A stretch of 44,008 nucleotides of DNA from Phycisphaerales bacterium. Lineage in GTDB: Bacteria; Planctomycetota; Phycisphaerae; Phycisphaerales; SM1A02. Below, one piece after another: positions 23,036-32,282 of this stretch. The position numbers and the translations under genes are program-made. Under the pieces are notes generated by a model that saw nothing but the letters and a program-made list of their open reading frames with translations, did no database searches and had not been told where the DNA came from. The DNA is taken from NCBI GenBank assembly GCA_020345805.1, contig CP070772.1, positions 47,300 to 91,307 of the forward strand, written 5' to 3'. How positions within the stretch are numbered: position 1 is the first letter of the stretch; every line of letters begins with the position of its first letter.

Positions 23036-26000
23036 TCAGCGCCCAGAGTCTCCAGGGCTCGTTTGGCCGTGGCGAGGTCGGATTCGGCCTCCGCAAGCTG
23101 CATCCGTGTTTCTTCAACCAGCTTCGCCGGTGCATTGTTCACATATCCCGGATTCGCCAGCCGGTTGCGGAAGCCCATTATGGCCTTTTCCTTCTTGGCA
23201 ATGATCTTCTGCTGCCGGTTTTTCTCCGCCTCCACGTCGACGGCCTCCACCAGGCCCGTCAGCAGCAATTCGCCGCCCTCGAAGGCCAGCGGGATCGCCG
23301 CTTCCGCCTCCCCGGCACCGTCCGTGATCGGCTCAACCGCCTCCAGGCCCGCCAGGGCGGTCACGATGGTCTCAGCCTCATCCACGAGCGAAATCACCTC
23401 CGGCGTGGCCAGGAGGCGGATCTTTTTCTTAGGCGGGACCTGGTTCTCTGCCCTCACCTTGCGGATGGCCATCACCAGCGACTGCAGCCGCTCGAAGGTG
23501 GCGACCGCCGCCTCATCCTCCACCTCCGGGTCAGTCACCGGCAGACGGGCGGTGGTGATGAGATCGCTGTCGGGCAGATCAATGCCCGCCAGGCCCGCGC
23601 GGCCGGTGGCCCGCAGGTGCGGCCAGAGCGTCTCGGTCACGAACGGGCAGATCGGGTGCAGCAGCCGGAGGATCGAGCTGAGCACCGTCCGCAGCACCTG
23701 CTGCTGAACGTGGCTCTCGCGGACCGTGGGCTTGATCGATTCCAGGTACCAGTCGCAGAAGTCGCGCCAGATCAGGTCGTACATCGACTCGGCGTAGACG
23801 TTGAACTGGTATTCGGCGATCGCCTCGTCAACAGTCCGCACCGTCCGGCTCAGGCGGGTGATGATCCAGCGGTCGGCCAGCGAAAGCTCGGGGGCGGCAA
23901 GCTGCTGAGCTATCGACTCATCCTCGGCAGCCTGAAGATTGGCCAGGGCGAAGCGGGCGGCATTCCAGAGCTTGTTGGCGAAGTTGCGGCCCAGGTCGAA
24001 CTTGGTCGAGGTGTTGCGGGCCAGCGGCGTTTCGTCCGACGGAGTGGCGGCCCCGATGGCCACGCCGTAGCCCGTCGCCATCTTCCCGTGACACTGCGGA
24101 CATTCCTGATGCGGGGCTGCGACTCTATAGCCCGCGGGGCTGGTGATCTCCTTGGGATGGAACGTGGCTGCGCAATGCGGACAGACCATGTCCACCGGCA
24201 CGCGGACATCCTGGGTGCTGGTGGCCATCTGAACCATCACGAACCGCAGGGCATCGGCCCCGTGGCTGTGGATGATGTCCCGCGGGTCCACGCCGTTGCC
24301 CAGCGACTTGCTCATCCGCTGGCCATGGCCGTCCTGGATCATGGGGTTGATATAGACGTGCCGGTAGGGGACCTTGCCGTCGTTGAAGTAGCGGTTGAAC
24401 ATCACCATCCGGCTGACCCAGAGGGTGACGATATCGCGTGCGGTGACGAGGACGGAAGTAGGGTTGAACGTATCCAGCAGGCCGATCGTTTCCGGGAAGT
24501 CCTCCGGGTTTGGCCAGCCCATCGTGGACAAGGGCCAAAGCGCGGATGAGAACCAAGTGTCGAGAACGTCCTCGTCCTGTACGAAACCGTAACTCTCAAG
24601 GAAGTCGATTGCCTCCTGATCTTCTTCTCGGCGCACGCACATCGAGTATGCTGGCAGATCATCGTCGAGATTCTGGATCACCAACTGGTAGTGCTCGTCA
24701 AGATCAAGACCGCGACCAGGTTTCATGCGATCTTCCCGCATGTATCGCAGGATTCCTAGTTGGTACTCCCTGTATTGATCTGCTGACCCAAAGTCGCTGT
24801 CGTACTTCAACCAGACCGGGATCCGATGTCCCCACCAGAGCTGGCGGCTGATGCACCAGTCGCGCAGGTTCTCGTGCCAGGCCTGGTACATCTTTGAGTA
24901 GCGTTCGGGGAAGAAGCGCACTTCACCATCGCCACGCCGCGGGGCATCGCCCAGCAGCGCCATAATCTCCGGATCTTGCGCGGCCTGCTCATCGCGGTTG
25001 AAGCCGGACATCTCTAGATAGCGGACGATGTCATCCTGACCCGTTTCATCGATGATCACGTACCAGGTATGCGGGGCATCGCCGCCGTCTTTTTCCAGCT
25101 TCGTGCAGGTGCGTATGCGGTTCTCCCGTTCCCACGCCGCGAGGCGCAGCTCCAGGTCCGCCGGTCGTTCGATGCCGTTGTCGCGGGCGATGGTGGATGA
25201 CCACACCACGCCGCTTGCGGCTTCGCGCTTGGGCTTGACCCCCTCAAACTGATCGTCCGCCAGCGCCCGCTGTGCCTCGCCCACCAGCCGGTCGTCCGTC
25301 ACCTTCACGTACCATTGATCGCTCAGATACGGCTCGATCGGCACGTGCGAACGATAGCTGTGCCCCACGGTGTGCTCGTAATCGCGGACCTCCGCCATCA
25401 GGTCGTGATCCTGGAACCAGTCGGCCACGGCCTGGCTGGCATCCTCGCGCGACATCCCCAGCAGGGCCTGGACATCCGGGTTGTCCGCCGCCTCCGGCTC
25501 GATCGCGCCCCAGCCATAATCCAGCGAGATCGACGCATCCGGCGCGAGGACGTTGATGACTTTGAGGTTGTTTCGCAGACCGATATCCCAGTCATTGGGA
25601 TCGTGTGCGGGCGTAACCTTCAGGAAACCGGTGGCGTACTGTGCTTTCGGATCATCGGAGTTCGGATCGGGAATCACCACGTAGTCGTCCGCGATGACCG
25701 GCACGATGCGATTGACGATGGGCAGGCGGACATTGCGTCCGACGAACGCCGCCCGCGGCGGGTCGTTGGGATTCACGGCGACGGCCGTATCGCCCAGCAT
25801 CGTTTCGGGGCGGGTGGTGGCGACAGTGACGAACTCACCCGTGTCGTTGCCGTTCTCATCCACCACCGGGTACTTCAGGTACCAGAAGTACCCCTTGACA
25901 TCCTCCATCTCGACTTCGTCATCGGCTAGGGCGGTGAGGGTGACCGGGTCCCAGTTCACGAGCCGCTTGCCGCGATAGATCAGGCCGTCCTTGAAAAGTT

Positions 26001-26523
26001 GGAAGAACGCCTCGCGGACGGCCCTCGCGCACATGGGGTCCATGGTGAAGCGCTGTCGGGGCCAGTCACAGGAGCAGCCCAACTCCTTAAGTTGGCTGGT
26101 GATGGTGGCTTCGTACTCGTCCTTCCAGGACTGGACCTTGGCCACGAACTCATCGCGCTGGTAGTCGGTCCGTCGCTTGCCCTCCTGCTGCATGAGGCGC
26201 TTTTCGACGGCGGTCTGTGTGGCGATCCCGGCATGGTCCGTCCCGGGCATCCAGAGCGTGTTGCAGCCCTTCATCCGGTGATACCGCGTGAGCACGTCCT
26301 GAAGAGGGTTGTTCAGGGCATGGCCAAGATGGAGGGCGGAGGTGACGTTGGGAAGCGGAATGAGGATGCAGTAGGGGGGTGGGGCCTCTTCCGGCGGTGC
26401 GTCGGGCGGCGTCGGGAGCGCGTGGAAAGCGTTGGCCTCGTCCCAAAGAGCCAGAATGCGGCTCTCGGCCTCGGAGGGCGTGTACGATTTGGCGAGTTCA
26501 CTTGTGGTGGCTGGTGCGGTCAT
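23032..26523 (-). CDS. valS: valyl-tRNA synthetase with zinc-ribbon insertion
   Basis: 1163 residues, longer than the ~880-950 usual. Class I motifs: HLGH (PNVTSALHLGHAL, ~residue 60) and RMSKSLGNGVDPRD (KMSKS). The CP1 editing domain is present (TTRPETMLGDTAVAVNP). The C-terminal coiled-coil arm typical of ValS ends the protein (EKNRQQKIIAKKEKAI, AEAESDLATAKRALE). After the KMSKS region a zinc ribbon is inserted: C781-x2-C784 (VCPHCAATFHP) and C808-x2-C811 (ECPQCHGK), before the stem-contact segment NFANKLWNAARFAL. Charges tRNA-Val. Divergent from the TPR lipoprotein gene. Confidence 0.96.
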   Translation of the reverse strand: MTAPATTSELAKSYTPSEAESRILALWDEANAFHALPTPPDAPPEEAPPPYCILIPLPNVTSALHLGHALNNPLQDVLTRYHRMKGCNTLWMPGTDHAGIATQTAVEKRLMQQEGKRRTDYQRDEFVAKVQSWKDEYEATITSQLKELGCSCDWPRQRFTMDPMCARAVREAFFQLFKDGLIYRGKRLVNWDPVTLTALADDEVEMEDVKGYFWYLKYPVVDENGNDTGEFVTVATTRPETMLGDTAVAVNPNDPPRAAFVGRNVRLPIVNRIVPVIADDYVVIPDPNSDDPKAQYATGFLKVTPAHDPNDWDIGLRNNLKVINVLAPDASISLDYGWGAIEPEAADNPDVQALLGMSREDASQAVADWFQDHDLMAEVRDYEHTVGHSYRSHVPIEPYLSDQWYVKVTDDRLVGEAQRALADDQFEGVKPKREAASGVVWSSTIARDNGIERPADLELRLAAWERENRIRTCTKLEKDGGDAPHTWYVIIDETGQDDIVRYLEMSGFNRDEQAAQDPEIMALLGDAPRRGDGEVRFFPERYSKMYQAWHENLRDWCISRQLWWGHRIPVWLKYDSDFGSADQYREYQLGILRYMREDRMKPGRGLDLDEHYQLVIQNLDDDLPAYSMCVRREEDQEAIDFLESYGFVQDEDVLDTWFSSALWPLSTMGWPNPEDFPETIGLLDTFNPTSVLVTARDIVTLWVSRMVMFNRYFNDGKVPYRHVYINPMIQDGHGQRMSKSLGNGVDPRDIIHSHGADALRFVMVQMATSTQDVRVPVDMVCPHCAATFHPKEITSPAGYRVAAPHQECPQCHGKMATGYGVAIGAATPSDETPLARNTSTKFDLGRNFANKLWNAARFALANLQAAEDESIAQQLAAPELSLADRWIITRLSRTVRTVDEAIAEYQFNVYAESMYDLIWRDFCDWYLESIKPTVRESHVQQQVLRTVLSSILRLLHPICPFVTETLWPHLRATGRAGLAGIDLPDSDLITTARLPVTDPEVEDEAAVATFERLQSLVMAIRKVRAENQVPPKKKIRLLATPEVISLVDEAETIVTALAGLEAVEPITDGAGEAEAAIPLAFEGGELLLTGLVEAVDVEAEKNRQQKIIAKKEKAIMGFRNRLANPGYVNNAPAKLVEETRMQLAEAESDLATAKRALETLGAE

Positions 26524-26526
26524 AAT
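26497..26526 (+). promoter_or_regulatory. candidate promoter for the TPR lipoprotein gene
   Basis: TTCACT (26497-26502) and CATAAT (26521-26526) with an 18-bp spacer resemble a sigma-70 promoter. It lies over the first codons of the divergent valS gene, ~40 bp before the TPR gene start. On the other strand TATGAT sits just in front of valS. Weak evidence. Confidence 0.3.
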
Positions 26527-26567
26527 TGGCAGTCAATCATAGTGTGAGAGGCAACTGTAGTTTCGAC

Positions 26568-27656
26568 ATGCGGCCCTTTGAAGCTGAACTAACCTGGCTG
26601 AAGAGAGCAGGAATTGCCCTGACGATCGCCGTCGGGACGGTTGCCGGCTGCGGGGAGGAGCGCGACCCGGCGACCGGCCCAAACGCCGCCGACGCGCCAG
26701 CGGCGGTGGCGGCAACCGTCGGGACTGAGGAGATTGACACGGCACTGGCCGCCACCGAGTCATACCTGGCCTCCGGCCAGATCACCGAGGCCGAGGCAAT
26801 CATCGCGGTCCTGGTGCGCAAGGCGCCCGACCACGCGAGGGCGAGGGAGATGTACGGGCGGGTGCTGCTATCGAGAGCAATCGCCTCCGCCCAAGCCGGT
26901 GATTCCGAGGCCGCGAGCGATCATTTCAAGGCGGCTTACGACCAGTACGATGCAGCCACCGCCCTGGAATCGGATTCTGCCGGCCTCCATCAGAGCGCCG
27001 GGGAGATCGCCCACTCGGTGGGCCTGATGGATGAGGCCCTGCGGCACTATCGGCTGGCCGGTCAACTTGATCCGTTGGACATGAGGCCTCCCCTGTACGA
27101 GGCCCAGGTGCTTATCGCTCAAGGGGGGCTTGACGATGCTGAGGCGGCCCTCAATCGGGTTCTGGCCCTCGATCCGGATGAGCCGGTCGCCCACGGTTCG
27201 TTGGCGATGGTGGCGCTGGGGCGTGAGGATTACGCCTCCGCGCTTGAGCATATCGCCCAGGCCCGGCGCATCAGTCCCCACGATCTGCGGTTCCGCGCCC
27301 AGGAGGCGAAGATCCACCGCCGCCGGGGCGAACCGCGGGAGGCGCTTCAACTGCTGGTCGGTCTGAGCGCGGCGGAGCGGGTCGATGCGGCCGTGACCTT
27401 TGAGATCGGAACCAGCTACGGCCTGGTGGGCGAGCATGAGCGGGCCGCAGAAGCCTGGGAGCACCGGCTGAAGAGCGTTCCTGAGGCTCCCGACGCGGCG
27501 GTGACGGCGGCCCGGGCGGGGGCGGAGCGCCTCAAGGCCGGGCAGCGGGAGCAGGCGTGGTTCTGGCTGGAGCGGGCCCGCCTGCTTGCCCCCGATGCGC
27601 CAGAGGTGGTGGCGCTGGAGAGGGCACTGGGCGAAGGGGGAGGGGGCGGGGATTAG
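26568..27656 (+). CDS. TPR-repeat lipoprotein
   Basis: 362 residues from ATG at 26568 (MRPFEAELTWLKRAGIALTI). That start places a signal peptide with lipobox TVAGC directly at the N-terminus; the longer frame from a TTG is less natural. From ~residue 50 the protein is a stack of about seven tetratricopeptide repeats, for example EALRHYRLAGQLDPLD, AEAALNRVLALDPDEP, YASALEHIAQARRISPHD and AWFWLERARLLAPDAPE. TPR superhelices bind peptides or scaffold complexes; the partner is unknown. Probably anchored in an envelope membrane facing the periplasm. Confidence 0.82.
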   Translation: MRPFEAELTWLKRAGIALTIAVGTVAGCGEERDPATGPNAADAPAAVAATVGTEEIDTALAATESYLASGQITEAEAIIAVLVRKAPDHARAREMYGRVLLSRAIASAQAGDSEAASDHFKAAYDQYDAATALESDSAGLHQSAGEIAHSVGLMDEALRHYRLAGQLDPLDMRPPLYEAQVLIAQGGLDDAEAALNRVLALDPDEPVAHGSLAMVALGREDYASALEHIAQARRISPHDLRFRAQEAKIHRRRGEPREALQLLVGLSAAERVDAAVTFEIGTSYGLVGEHERAAEAWEHRLKSVPEAPDAAVTAARAGAERLKAGQREQAWFWLERARLLAPDAPEVVALERALGEGGGGGD

Positions 27657-27708
27657 TGGTCCGGGGATGAAGAATCTTCGGTGATGCGGCCTGTCTGCGG
27701 TGGAATCG

Positions 27709-27978
27709 TCAGGTCCGTCGCGGGGAGTCGGACTGAACACGGCGGCCGGCCTCGACCCAGGGGTCCGGTGGCGGCTGGGCGTCCTTGGCCGCCCGGGCTT
27801 TCCGGATCTCACGGCGGCGCTGGCGCCGCCGGGCGATATTGACCGATGCCACTATCACCACGAATATCAGGAGCAGCGAAGCGATTATTGTCCATAAGGC
27901 CACCGCCCCGATGGCCCGTTCGTTGGCCGGGGTCCCGCCAGTCGCGCCGATCAGAGCAAGGCAGAGGGCAGGCGACAT
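27709..27978 (-). CDS. small single-pass membrane protein, unknown
   Basis: 89 residues from ATG at 27978 (MSPALCLALIGATGG). Short hydrophobic start, then a strong membrane helix at ~27-46 (LWTIIASLLLIFVVIVASV), then a very basic stretch (ARRRQRRREIRKARAAK) and a polar end. Topology is periplasmic N-terminus, cytoplasmic basic C-terminus by the positive-inside rule. The architecture recalls small assembly-type membrane proteins, but I recognise no family. Converges with the TPR gene. Confidence 0.5.
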   Translation of the reverse strand: MSPALCLALIGATGGTPANERAIGAVALWTIIASLLLIFVVIVASVNIARRRQRRREIRKARAAKDAQPPPDPWVEAGRRVQSDSPRRT

Positions 27979-28280
27979 GGAGGCCAGTATATCCCTCTCG
28001 GGCCGAGAGGCGTTCATCCGGCCATTCCGCGCTCCGGGCGAACCAATTCCCCTCGGGCCGGTAAGTATAAATGTTGGCTCGAAGCTACCCATACCGAACC
28101 GCGATACGGGGGCGAGGCAAGTCCCCTGAAGGGTTGGGCGTGGATTGCCGATCCTTTCACGGGCCGCGAGCCTTTGTCGGAGCGCTCGCGGTCGTTTACC
28201 GTGTGCCCAGATCGTGATCCCGGACCAATCGCGCCGGACGGAATAACCGGAACAGCCCGAACGCCAGACACGAGAAGAAC
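27979..28280. promoter_or_regulatory. 302-bp divergent intergenic region with a 17-bp palindrome
   Basis: Lies between the small membrane protein (minus) and the S41 peptidase gene (plus). It holds a perfect dyad CCTCTCGG G CCGAGAGG at 27994-28010, 16 bp before the minus-strand start. There is also an isolated AT-rich patch with TATAAA (28066-28071), which reads TATACT on the minus strand. The one-base centre makes the dyad a candidate protein-binding site rather than a hairpin. Nothing else recognisable. Confidence 0.4.
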
Positions 28281-30551
28281 ATGATCAAACGACTCAAGCC
28301 CGCACGCCCCTTCTTGCTGGTTGCCGCCTTCGCCGCGATCCCCGCGCTTTCCGTGCAGTCGGGGCAGGACAGTGCGGCGGTGGGGACCGCCCGCCAATGG
28401 GCCCGGCAGGTCTGGCAGGCCGCCGTGAACGGTGATCGAGAAGCGCTGGAGAAGCGCATGGACGAAGTTCCCCGCACCGGCGTGTCGGAAGGGTCGGCGG
28501 CGGCGTTCCTCCATAGTCGCGAACTGCACCTCAGTCACCGCGACCGGGCCGAGGCCGATCGGCAGGCGGCGCGTCAGGAGGCGGTGGACAAGATGCACGA
28601 GCATCTGGAGGCCCGCGAGCTTAGCCAGGCCCTCCGCCAGGCGGTGACCATGCAGACGCTGGGTGAGGACTTCGACGCCGCCTTCGACGATCCGGACGTG
28701 ATGCGTATCGTCGCCTGGGCCCGGCAGCAGTTGCCGCAGGTGGAGCGGGAGCGCGACTGGCTCCACGCCCGCGAGATTCTCTATCGCCTCAGAACGCTCT
28801 ACGAAGACACCAGCCGGACGGATGAATACACCCGATTTGACCAGGAACTGGAGAGAGTCAATCGCCGCGTGGCTCTGCTGGCCCGATACGCTCCCCACAG
28901 GCTCTGGGAACTGCGGGTGAAGCAGGCCGAGCGCGAAGGGGAGGAGATCTCCGGGGAATATGTCCCCCGGCCCGGCGGCGACTGGCGGGAGCAGCTTGAA
29001 GGCATCGATCACACGATGCTCAAGGCAGCGATGCGCGAAGCCGCACGCAACCACATTGAGGCCGAAGGCTGGCGGCCCCTTCTCGAGGGGGGCCTGGAAG
29101 CCATGCACCTGCTTGCCACCACCACCGCCTTGCGCGAGACGTTTCCCGATCTTGGCGACGCCCAGGCCGTCAATCGGTGGAACATGTATGTCGACCAGGA
29201 GCTGGCCTCGATCAGACAGACCGACGACAAGGCTTTGGGCGACGCGACCTGCCGGCGGATTCTCGGCGACCTGGTTCAGTTGAACGAGGACACCGTGCAT
29301 CTGCCGAAGGAAGCCATCTTCCGTGAGTTCGGCGACGGCGCGATGTACCGGCTGGACCGCTTCTCTGAAATCATCTGGCCGGACAAGGTCCGCCGGTTCC
29401 GCCAGGCCACGGAAGGCAACTTCACCGGCGTGGGCATTCTCATCCAGCACAACGAGAAGAACGAAATCCTCGTCGTGAACCCTCTGGAAGGAACTCCCGC
29501 CTACTTCGGGGGCGTCAAGCCCAACGACATCATCGTCCAGGTGGACGGCAACTCTACTGTCGGCTGGAGCCTCAACGACGCAGTCGACCACATCACCGGC
29601 CCCAAGGGGACGGAAGTGACCCTGGGCCTGCGCCGCGAGGGCGTGGAGGAGACCATTCAGGTCCCCATCATCCGCGACATCATCAAGATCCGCTCCGTCA
29701 AGGGATGGTACAAGGAGGATCTGCAGCCGGATGGCGAACCGATATGGGACTGGTACATCGATCGCGTCTCGGGCATCGCCTACATCCGGCTGACCCAGTT
29801 CACCGACGACACCTACGACGACCTGCGGCAGGCCTGGCGGGAGATAAACGAGCAGGGGCATCCGCTGGGACTGATCCTCGACTTGCGCCACAACCCCGGC
29901 GGGCTTCTCACCTCCGCCGTGCGCATCAGCAACCTGTTCATGGAGGAAGGGTTGATCGTCTCCGGTGAAAACAAGTGGGGCCAGCCGGCGTTTCCGGACC
30001 AGACGGCTTTGCCGCGACGGGCGGAACTGGCCGGCGTGCCGACCATCGTGCTGATAAACGAGGGCTCGGCCAGCGCCAGCGAGATCGTTGCCGGCTGCCT
30101 TCAGGCGTACCGGTCGGCGGTCATCGTGGGTAAGCGCAGCTACGGCAAGGGCAGCGTGCAGACCGTCCGCCAATTCACCGCCGATTCCGCCTTGAAGCTA
30201 ACCACACAGTACTACCGCCTTCCCCCCGCTCCCGGCGAGATTAAGGGGCGGCTGGTCCACAAGCGGCCCGGGGCCAAAGTCTGGGGCGTGGACCCGGACA
30301 TCGAGGTTCCGATGACGCCGAACCAGATCATCGAAGCGATCAACCTGAGGCAGGCCTCGGACGCCATTCCCGATGACGGCGAAGGTAGTCCCCTTCCCGA
30401 TTCGCCGGACCGCGGGAACATTTACGAGCTGCTGACGGAAGGTGTGGATCCTCAGTTGCAGATGGCGCTGCTCATTCTCCAGGCCCGGGCCCTGGGTGAG
30501 CTGGACGAGGACGACACCCGCCATGCCTCTCGGGGGGCAAACGCCGGCTGA
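28281..30551 (+). CDS. S41-family C-terminal processing peptidase with PDZ domain
   Basis: 756 residues. Signal peptide ~1-26 (FLLVAAFAAIPALSV). A long charged helical N-region (~27-365) is followed by a PDZ domain (~375-470: GVGILIQHNEKNEILVV, AYFGGVKPNDIIVQVDGNS) and the peptidase core (GIAYIRLTQFTDDTYDDL, LGLILDLRHNPGGLL). The catalytic pair is Ser598 in GSASASEIVAG and Lys623 in SYGKGSVQT, 25 apart exactly as in E. coli Prc. CtpA/Prc proteases trim or degrade periplasmic proteins from their C-termini. The N-region is longer than in CtpA and is more like Prc/Tsp. Ends before a strong terminator. Confidence 0.93.
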   Translation: MIKRLKPARPFLLVAAFAAIPALSVQSGQDSAAVGTARQWARQVWQAAVNGDREALEKRMDEVPRTGVSEGSAAAFLHSRELHLSHRDRAEADRQAARQEAVDKMHEHLEARELSQALRQAVTMQTLGEDFDAAFDDPDVMRIVAWARQQLPQVERERDWLHAREILYRLRTLYEDTSRTDEYTRFDQELERVNRRVALLARYAPHRLWELRVKQAEREGEEISGEYVPRPGGDWREQLEGIDHTMLKAAMREAARNHIEAEGWRPLLEGGLEAMHLLATTTALRETFPDLGDAQAVNRWNMYVDQELASIRQTDDKALGDATCRRILGDLVQLNEDTVHLPKEAIFREFGDGAMYRLDRFSEIIWPDKVRRFRQATEGNFTGVGILIQHNEKNEILVVNPLEGTPAYFGGVKPNDIIVQVDGNSTVGWSLNDAVDHITGPKGTEVTLGLRREGVEETIQVPIIRDIIKIRSVKGWYKEDLQPDGEPIWDWYIDRVSGIAYIRLTQFTDDTYDDLRQAWREINEQGHPLGLILDLRHNPGGLLTSAVRISNLFMEEGLIVSGENKWGQPAFPDQTALPRRAELAGVPTIVLINEGSASASEIVAGCLQAYRSAVIVGKRSYGKGSVQTVRQFTADSALKLTTQYYRLPPAPGEIKGRLVHKRPGAKVWGVDPDIEVPMTPNQIIEAINLRQASDAIPDDGEGSPLPDSPDRGNIYELLTEGVDPQLQMALLILQARALGELDEDDTRHASRGANAG

Positions 30552-30608
30552 GGACCGGCCGCACCGGCGCAACCGTACAAGAGCCGTCGGGCCGAACCAT
30601 AACGCCTC

Positions 30609-30642
30609 AGGGCATCGCGATTCGATCACGATGCCCTTTCAC
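30609..30642 (+). terminator. rho-independent terminator after the S41 peptidase gene
   Basis: Perfect 9-bp stem AGGGCATCG (30609-30617) / CGATGCCCT (30629-30637) with an 11-nt loop, followed by TTCACTT. Located 58 bp after the stop codon. The converging small lipoprotein gene ends just beyond, so it may serve both strands. Confidence 0.7.
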
Positions 30643-30675
30643 TTGGCACTTGAGTTCGGTCACGGTGTGCCGGGA

Positions 30676-30906
30676 TCAATCGGACCTGAAGTCGGCGGTG
30701 GAGGCCGATGCGACCACCGTCGCTTCCCGCTCGGTCCGGTCCAGTCCGAAGGCGAGGACCAGTTCGTCGCTGGCGGCGGGCCCCGGAGCGACCACCGTCG
30801 AGGCATGACGGGTGTAACGGGTCTTGACCGCCGACGCGCATGCAGAGAGCGACAAAGTCGCCCCCGCCAGGGCGATAGAGATGAGGATTCGAGCGGGCTT
30901 GGGCAT
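30676..30906 (-). CDS. very small lipoprotein, unknown
   Basis: 76 residues from ATG at 30906 (MPKPARILISIALAGATL). Clear signal peptide and lipobox LSAC (Cys ~23). The remaining ~53 residues are polar and end in TADFRSD, with no known domain. AGGA stands 11 bases before the start. Small secreted lipoproteins like this are common in planctomycetes. It is supported by the signal sequence alone. The 5' region up to 31195 (~290 bp) shows nothing else I can name. Confidence 0.6.
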   Translation of the reverse strand: MPKPARILISIALAGATLSLSACASAVKTRYTRHASTVVAPGPAASDELVLAFGLDRTEREATVVASASTADFRSD

Positions 30907-31195
30907 CGTCTGGTGTCCTGGCGGGGCTCGGCAAGATGTCCCGCCGCCCAAACATCCAATTGCCCGCAGTCAGGTTCCAACGACACGCATCGATTGTTTC
31001 CCATTCCGTCTCTTGACTGTCAGGACAGATGGTCCCCCTTGCCCACGCCAAGCAGCCGTTGTCCCCGCGGAGCGGCCCTGGCGGCTTGTCCGCCGCCTGA
31101 ATAACCCGATAACATCGGACCGCGGGCGGCCCCGTCAGCCGCCCTGCGCTTTCTGTTGCCGTTCCGGGCACGATTGACAGATGAGGAGCTGTCTT

Positions 31196-32260
31196 ATGCG
31201 TTTGCCATCAAAGTCCGCGGCCCTGAGCATTCTGCCGGCCCTGTTGTCCGTCGCCATGCTCTGCGCCGGATCTCAGAGCGTCAGCCGGACCGCGGGGGAA
31301 CAGCCCGCCAATAGGTACGGACTTTCCCGCCCGCTGCCGCGCACGAAGGGTGCAATCCGCATCGCCACCTACAACGTGCTCAACCTCTTCGACCACGTCG
31401 ATGATCCGAATCTGTCCGGCGAGCACGATGATCTGCCCATGGCGACCGACGATGATCGCTGCCGCGGCATTGCGGCCGCAATCCGCGCGGTCGACGCGGA
31501 CATCATCGCGCTGCAGGAGGTCGAATCGCTGGAGTGCCTGACGTGGTTCCGCGACACCTATCTTGCGGACATGGGCTATGAGTACATGGCTTCGCACGAT
31601 GCAGGCTACTACCGGGGCGTCGAGCAGAGCGTGCTGAGCCGTTTTCCCATCACGTCCTCCAAGGTCTGGCCGCACGCTTCCATCGCAAATATGAAGCGCA
31701 CCGGCCCGGGGTGGTCGGAACCGCCGGCCGGCACCGACGAACCGCTTGAGCTTCAGCGCAGCCCGCTCCGCGTGGACATCAAGGTCCGCGAGGATTACGA
31801 GTTGACCATCTTCGCCCTTCACCATAAGTCCGGTCCGTACCGGTGGAAGCGCGAGCTTGAGGCCCTCAAGACCCTTCAGTACATCGACGAGGTTCGCGGG
31901 CAGGATCCCGCCCGCAACATCATCGTCATGGGCGACTTCAACGCCGCGCCGTGGGACAAGTCGCTCAGGCTGTATCTGCAGGCCGGCTTCATCGACACTC
32001 TCGCCCATCGCGTCATCCCGCGGTGGAAGGAGTTCGACCCGGCCGAGCCCAACCTCTACAAGACGCACGAATCCGATCGGGTGATCGATTACATCCTCCT
32101 CAACAGCGCCGCTCATCGCGAATTCGTCATCGGCAGCGCCCACGTTTACGGAACGCTGTTCGACCCGGATTACGATTGGAAGACCGATCCGTTCCCCGAG
32201 GGATATGCCTCCGATCATTACCCGCTGATCATCGATCTCGTCCCCCGCGACCAACTCTGA
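31196..32260 (+). CDS. exported endonuclease/exonuclease/phosphatase-family protein
   Basis: 354 residues. I choose ATG at 31196 because GAGGAG lies seven bases before it; the ATG at 31181 overlaps that ribosome site. Signal peptide ~1-25 (SILPALLSVAMLCAG). EEP fold motifs in order: IATYNVLNLFDHVDD (Asn), DIIALQEVES (metal Glu), FALHHKSG, VMGDFNAAPWD (Asp/Asn), SDRVIDYILL and SDHYPLIIDL (catalytic Asp-His). Members cleave nucleic acids, phosphoinositides or other phosphodiesters. The exact substrate cannot be told; a secreted phosphate- or nucleotide-scavenging nuclease is plausible. Confidence 0.88.
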   Translation: MRLPSKSAALSILPALLSVAMLCAGSQSVSRTAGEQPANRYGLSRPLPRTKGAIRIATYNVLNLFDHVDDPNLSGEHDDLPMATDDDRCRGIAAAIRAVDADIIALQEVESLECLTWFRDTYLADMGYEYMASHDAGYYRGVEQSVLSRFPITSSKVWPHASIANMKRTGPGWSEPPAGTDEPLELQRSPLRVDIKVREDYELTIFALHHKSGPYRWKRELEALKTLQYIDEVRGQDPARNIIVMGDFNAAPWDKSLRLYLQAGFIDTLAHRVIPRWKEFDPAEPNLYKTHESDRVIDYILLNSAAHREFVIGSAHVYGTLFDPDYDWKTDPFPEGYASDHYPLIIDLVPRDQL

Positions 32261-32282
32261 CTTCCCACAGGACTCACAGGAA

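Noticed and set aside
22969..24549. Plus-strand open frame of ~526 codons opposite valS
   Set aside because: Antisense to highly conserved valS sequence; composition (RHRQAR-rich) is typical of GC-rich shadow frames and shows no domain.
28014..30173. Minus-strand open frame of ~719 codons opposite the S41 peptidase gene
   Set aside because: The sense strand encodes a complete PDZ/S41 protease with intact catalytic residues; the antisense product has no recognisable features.
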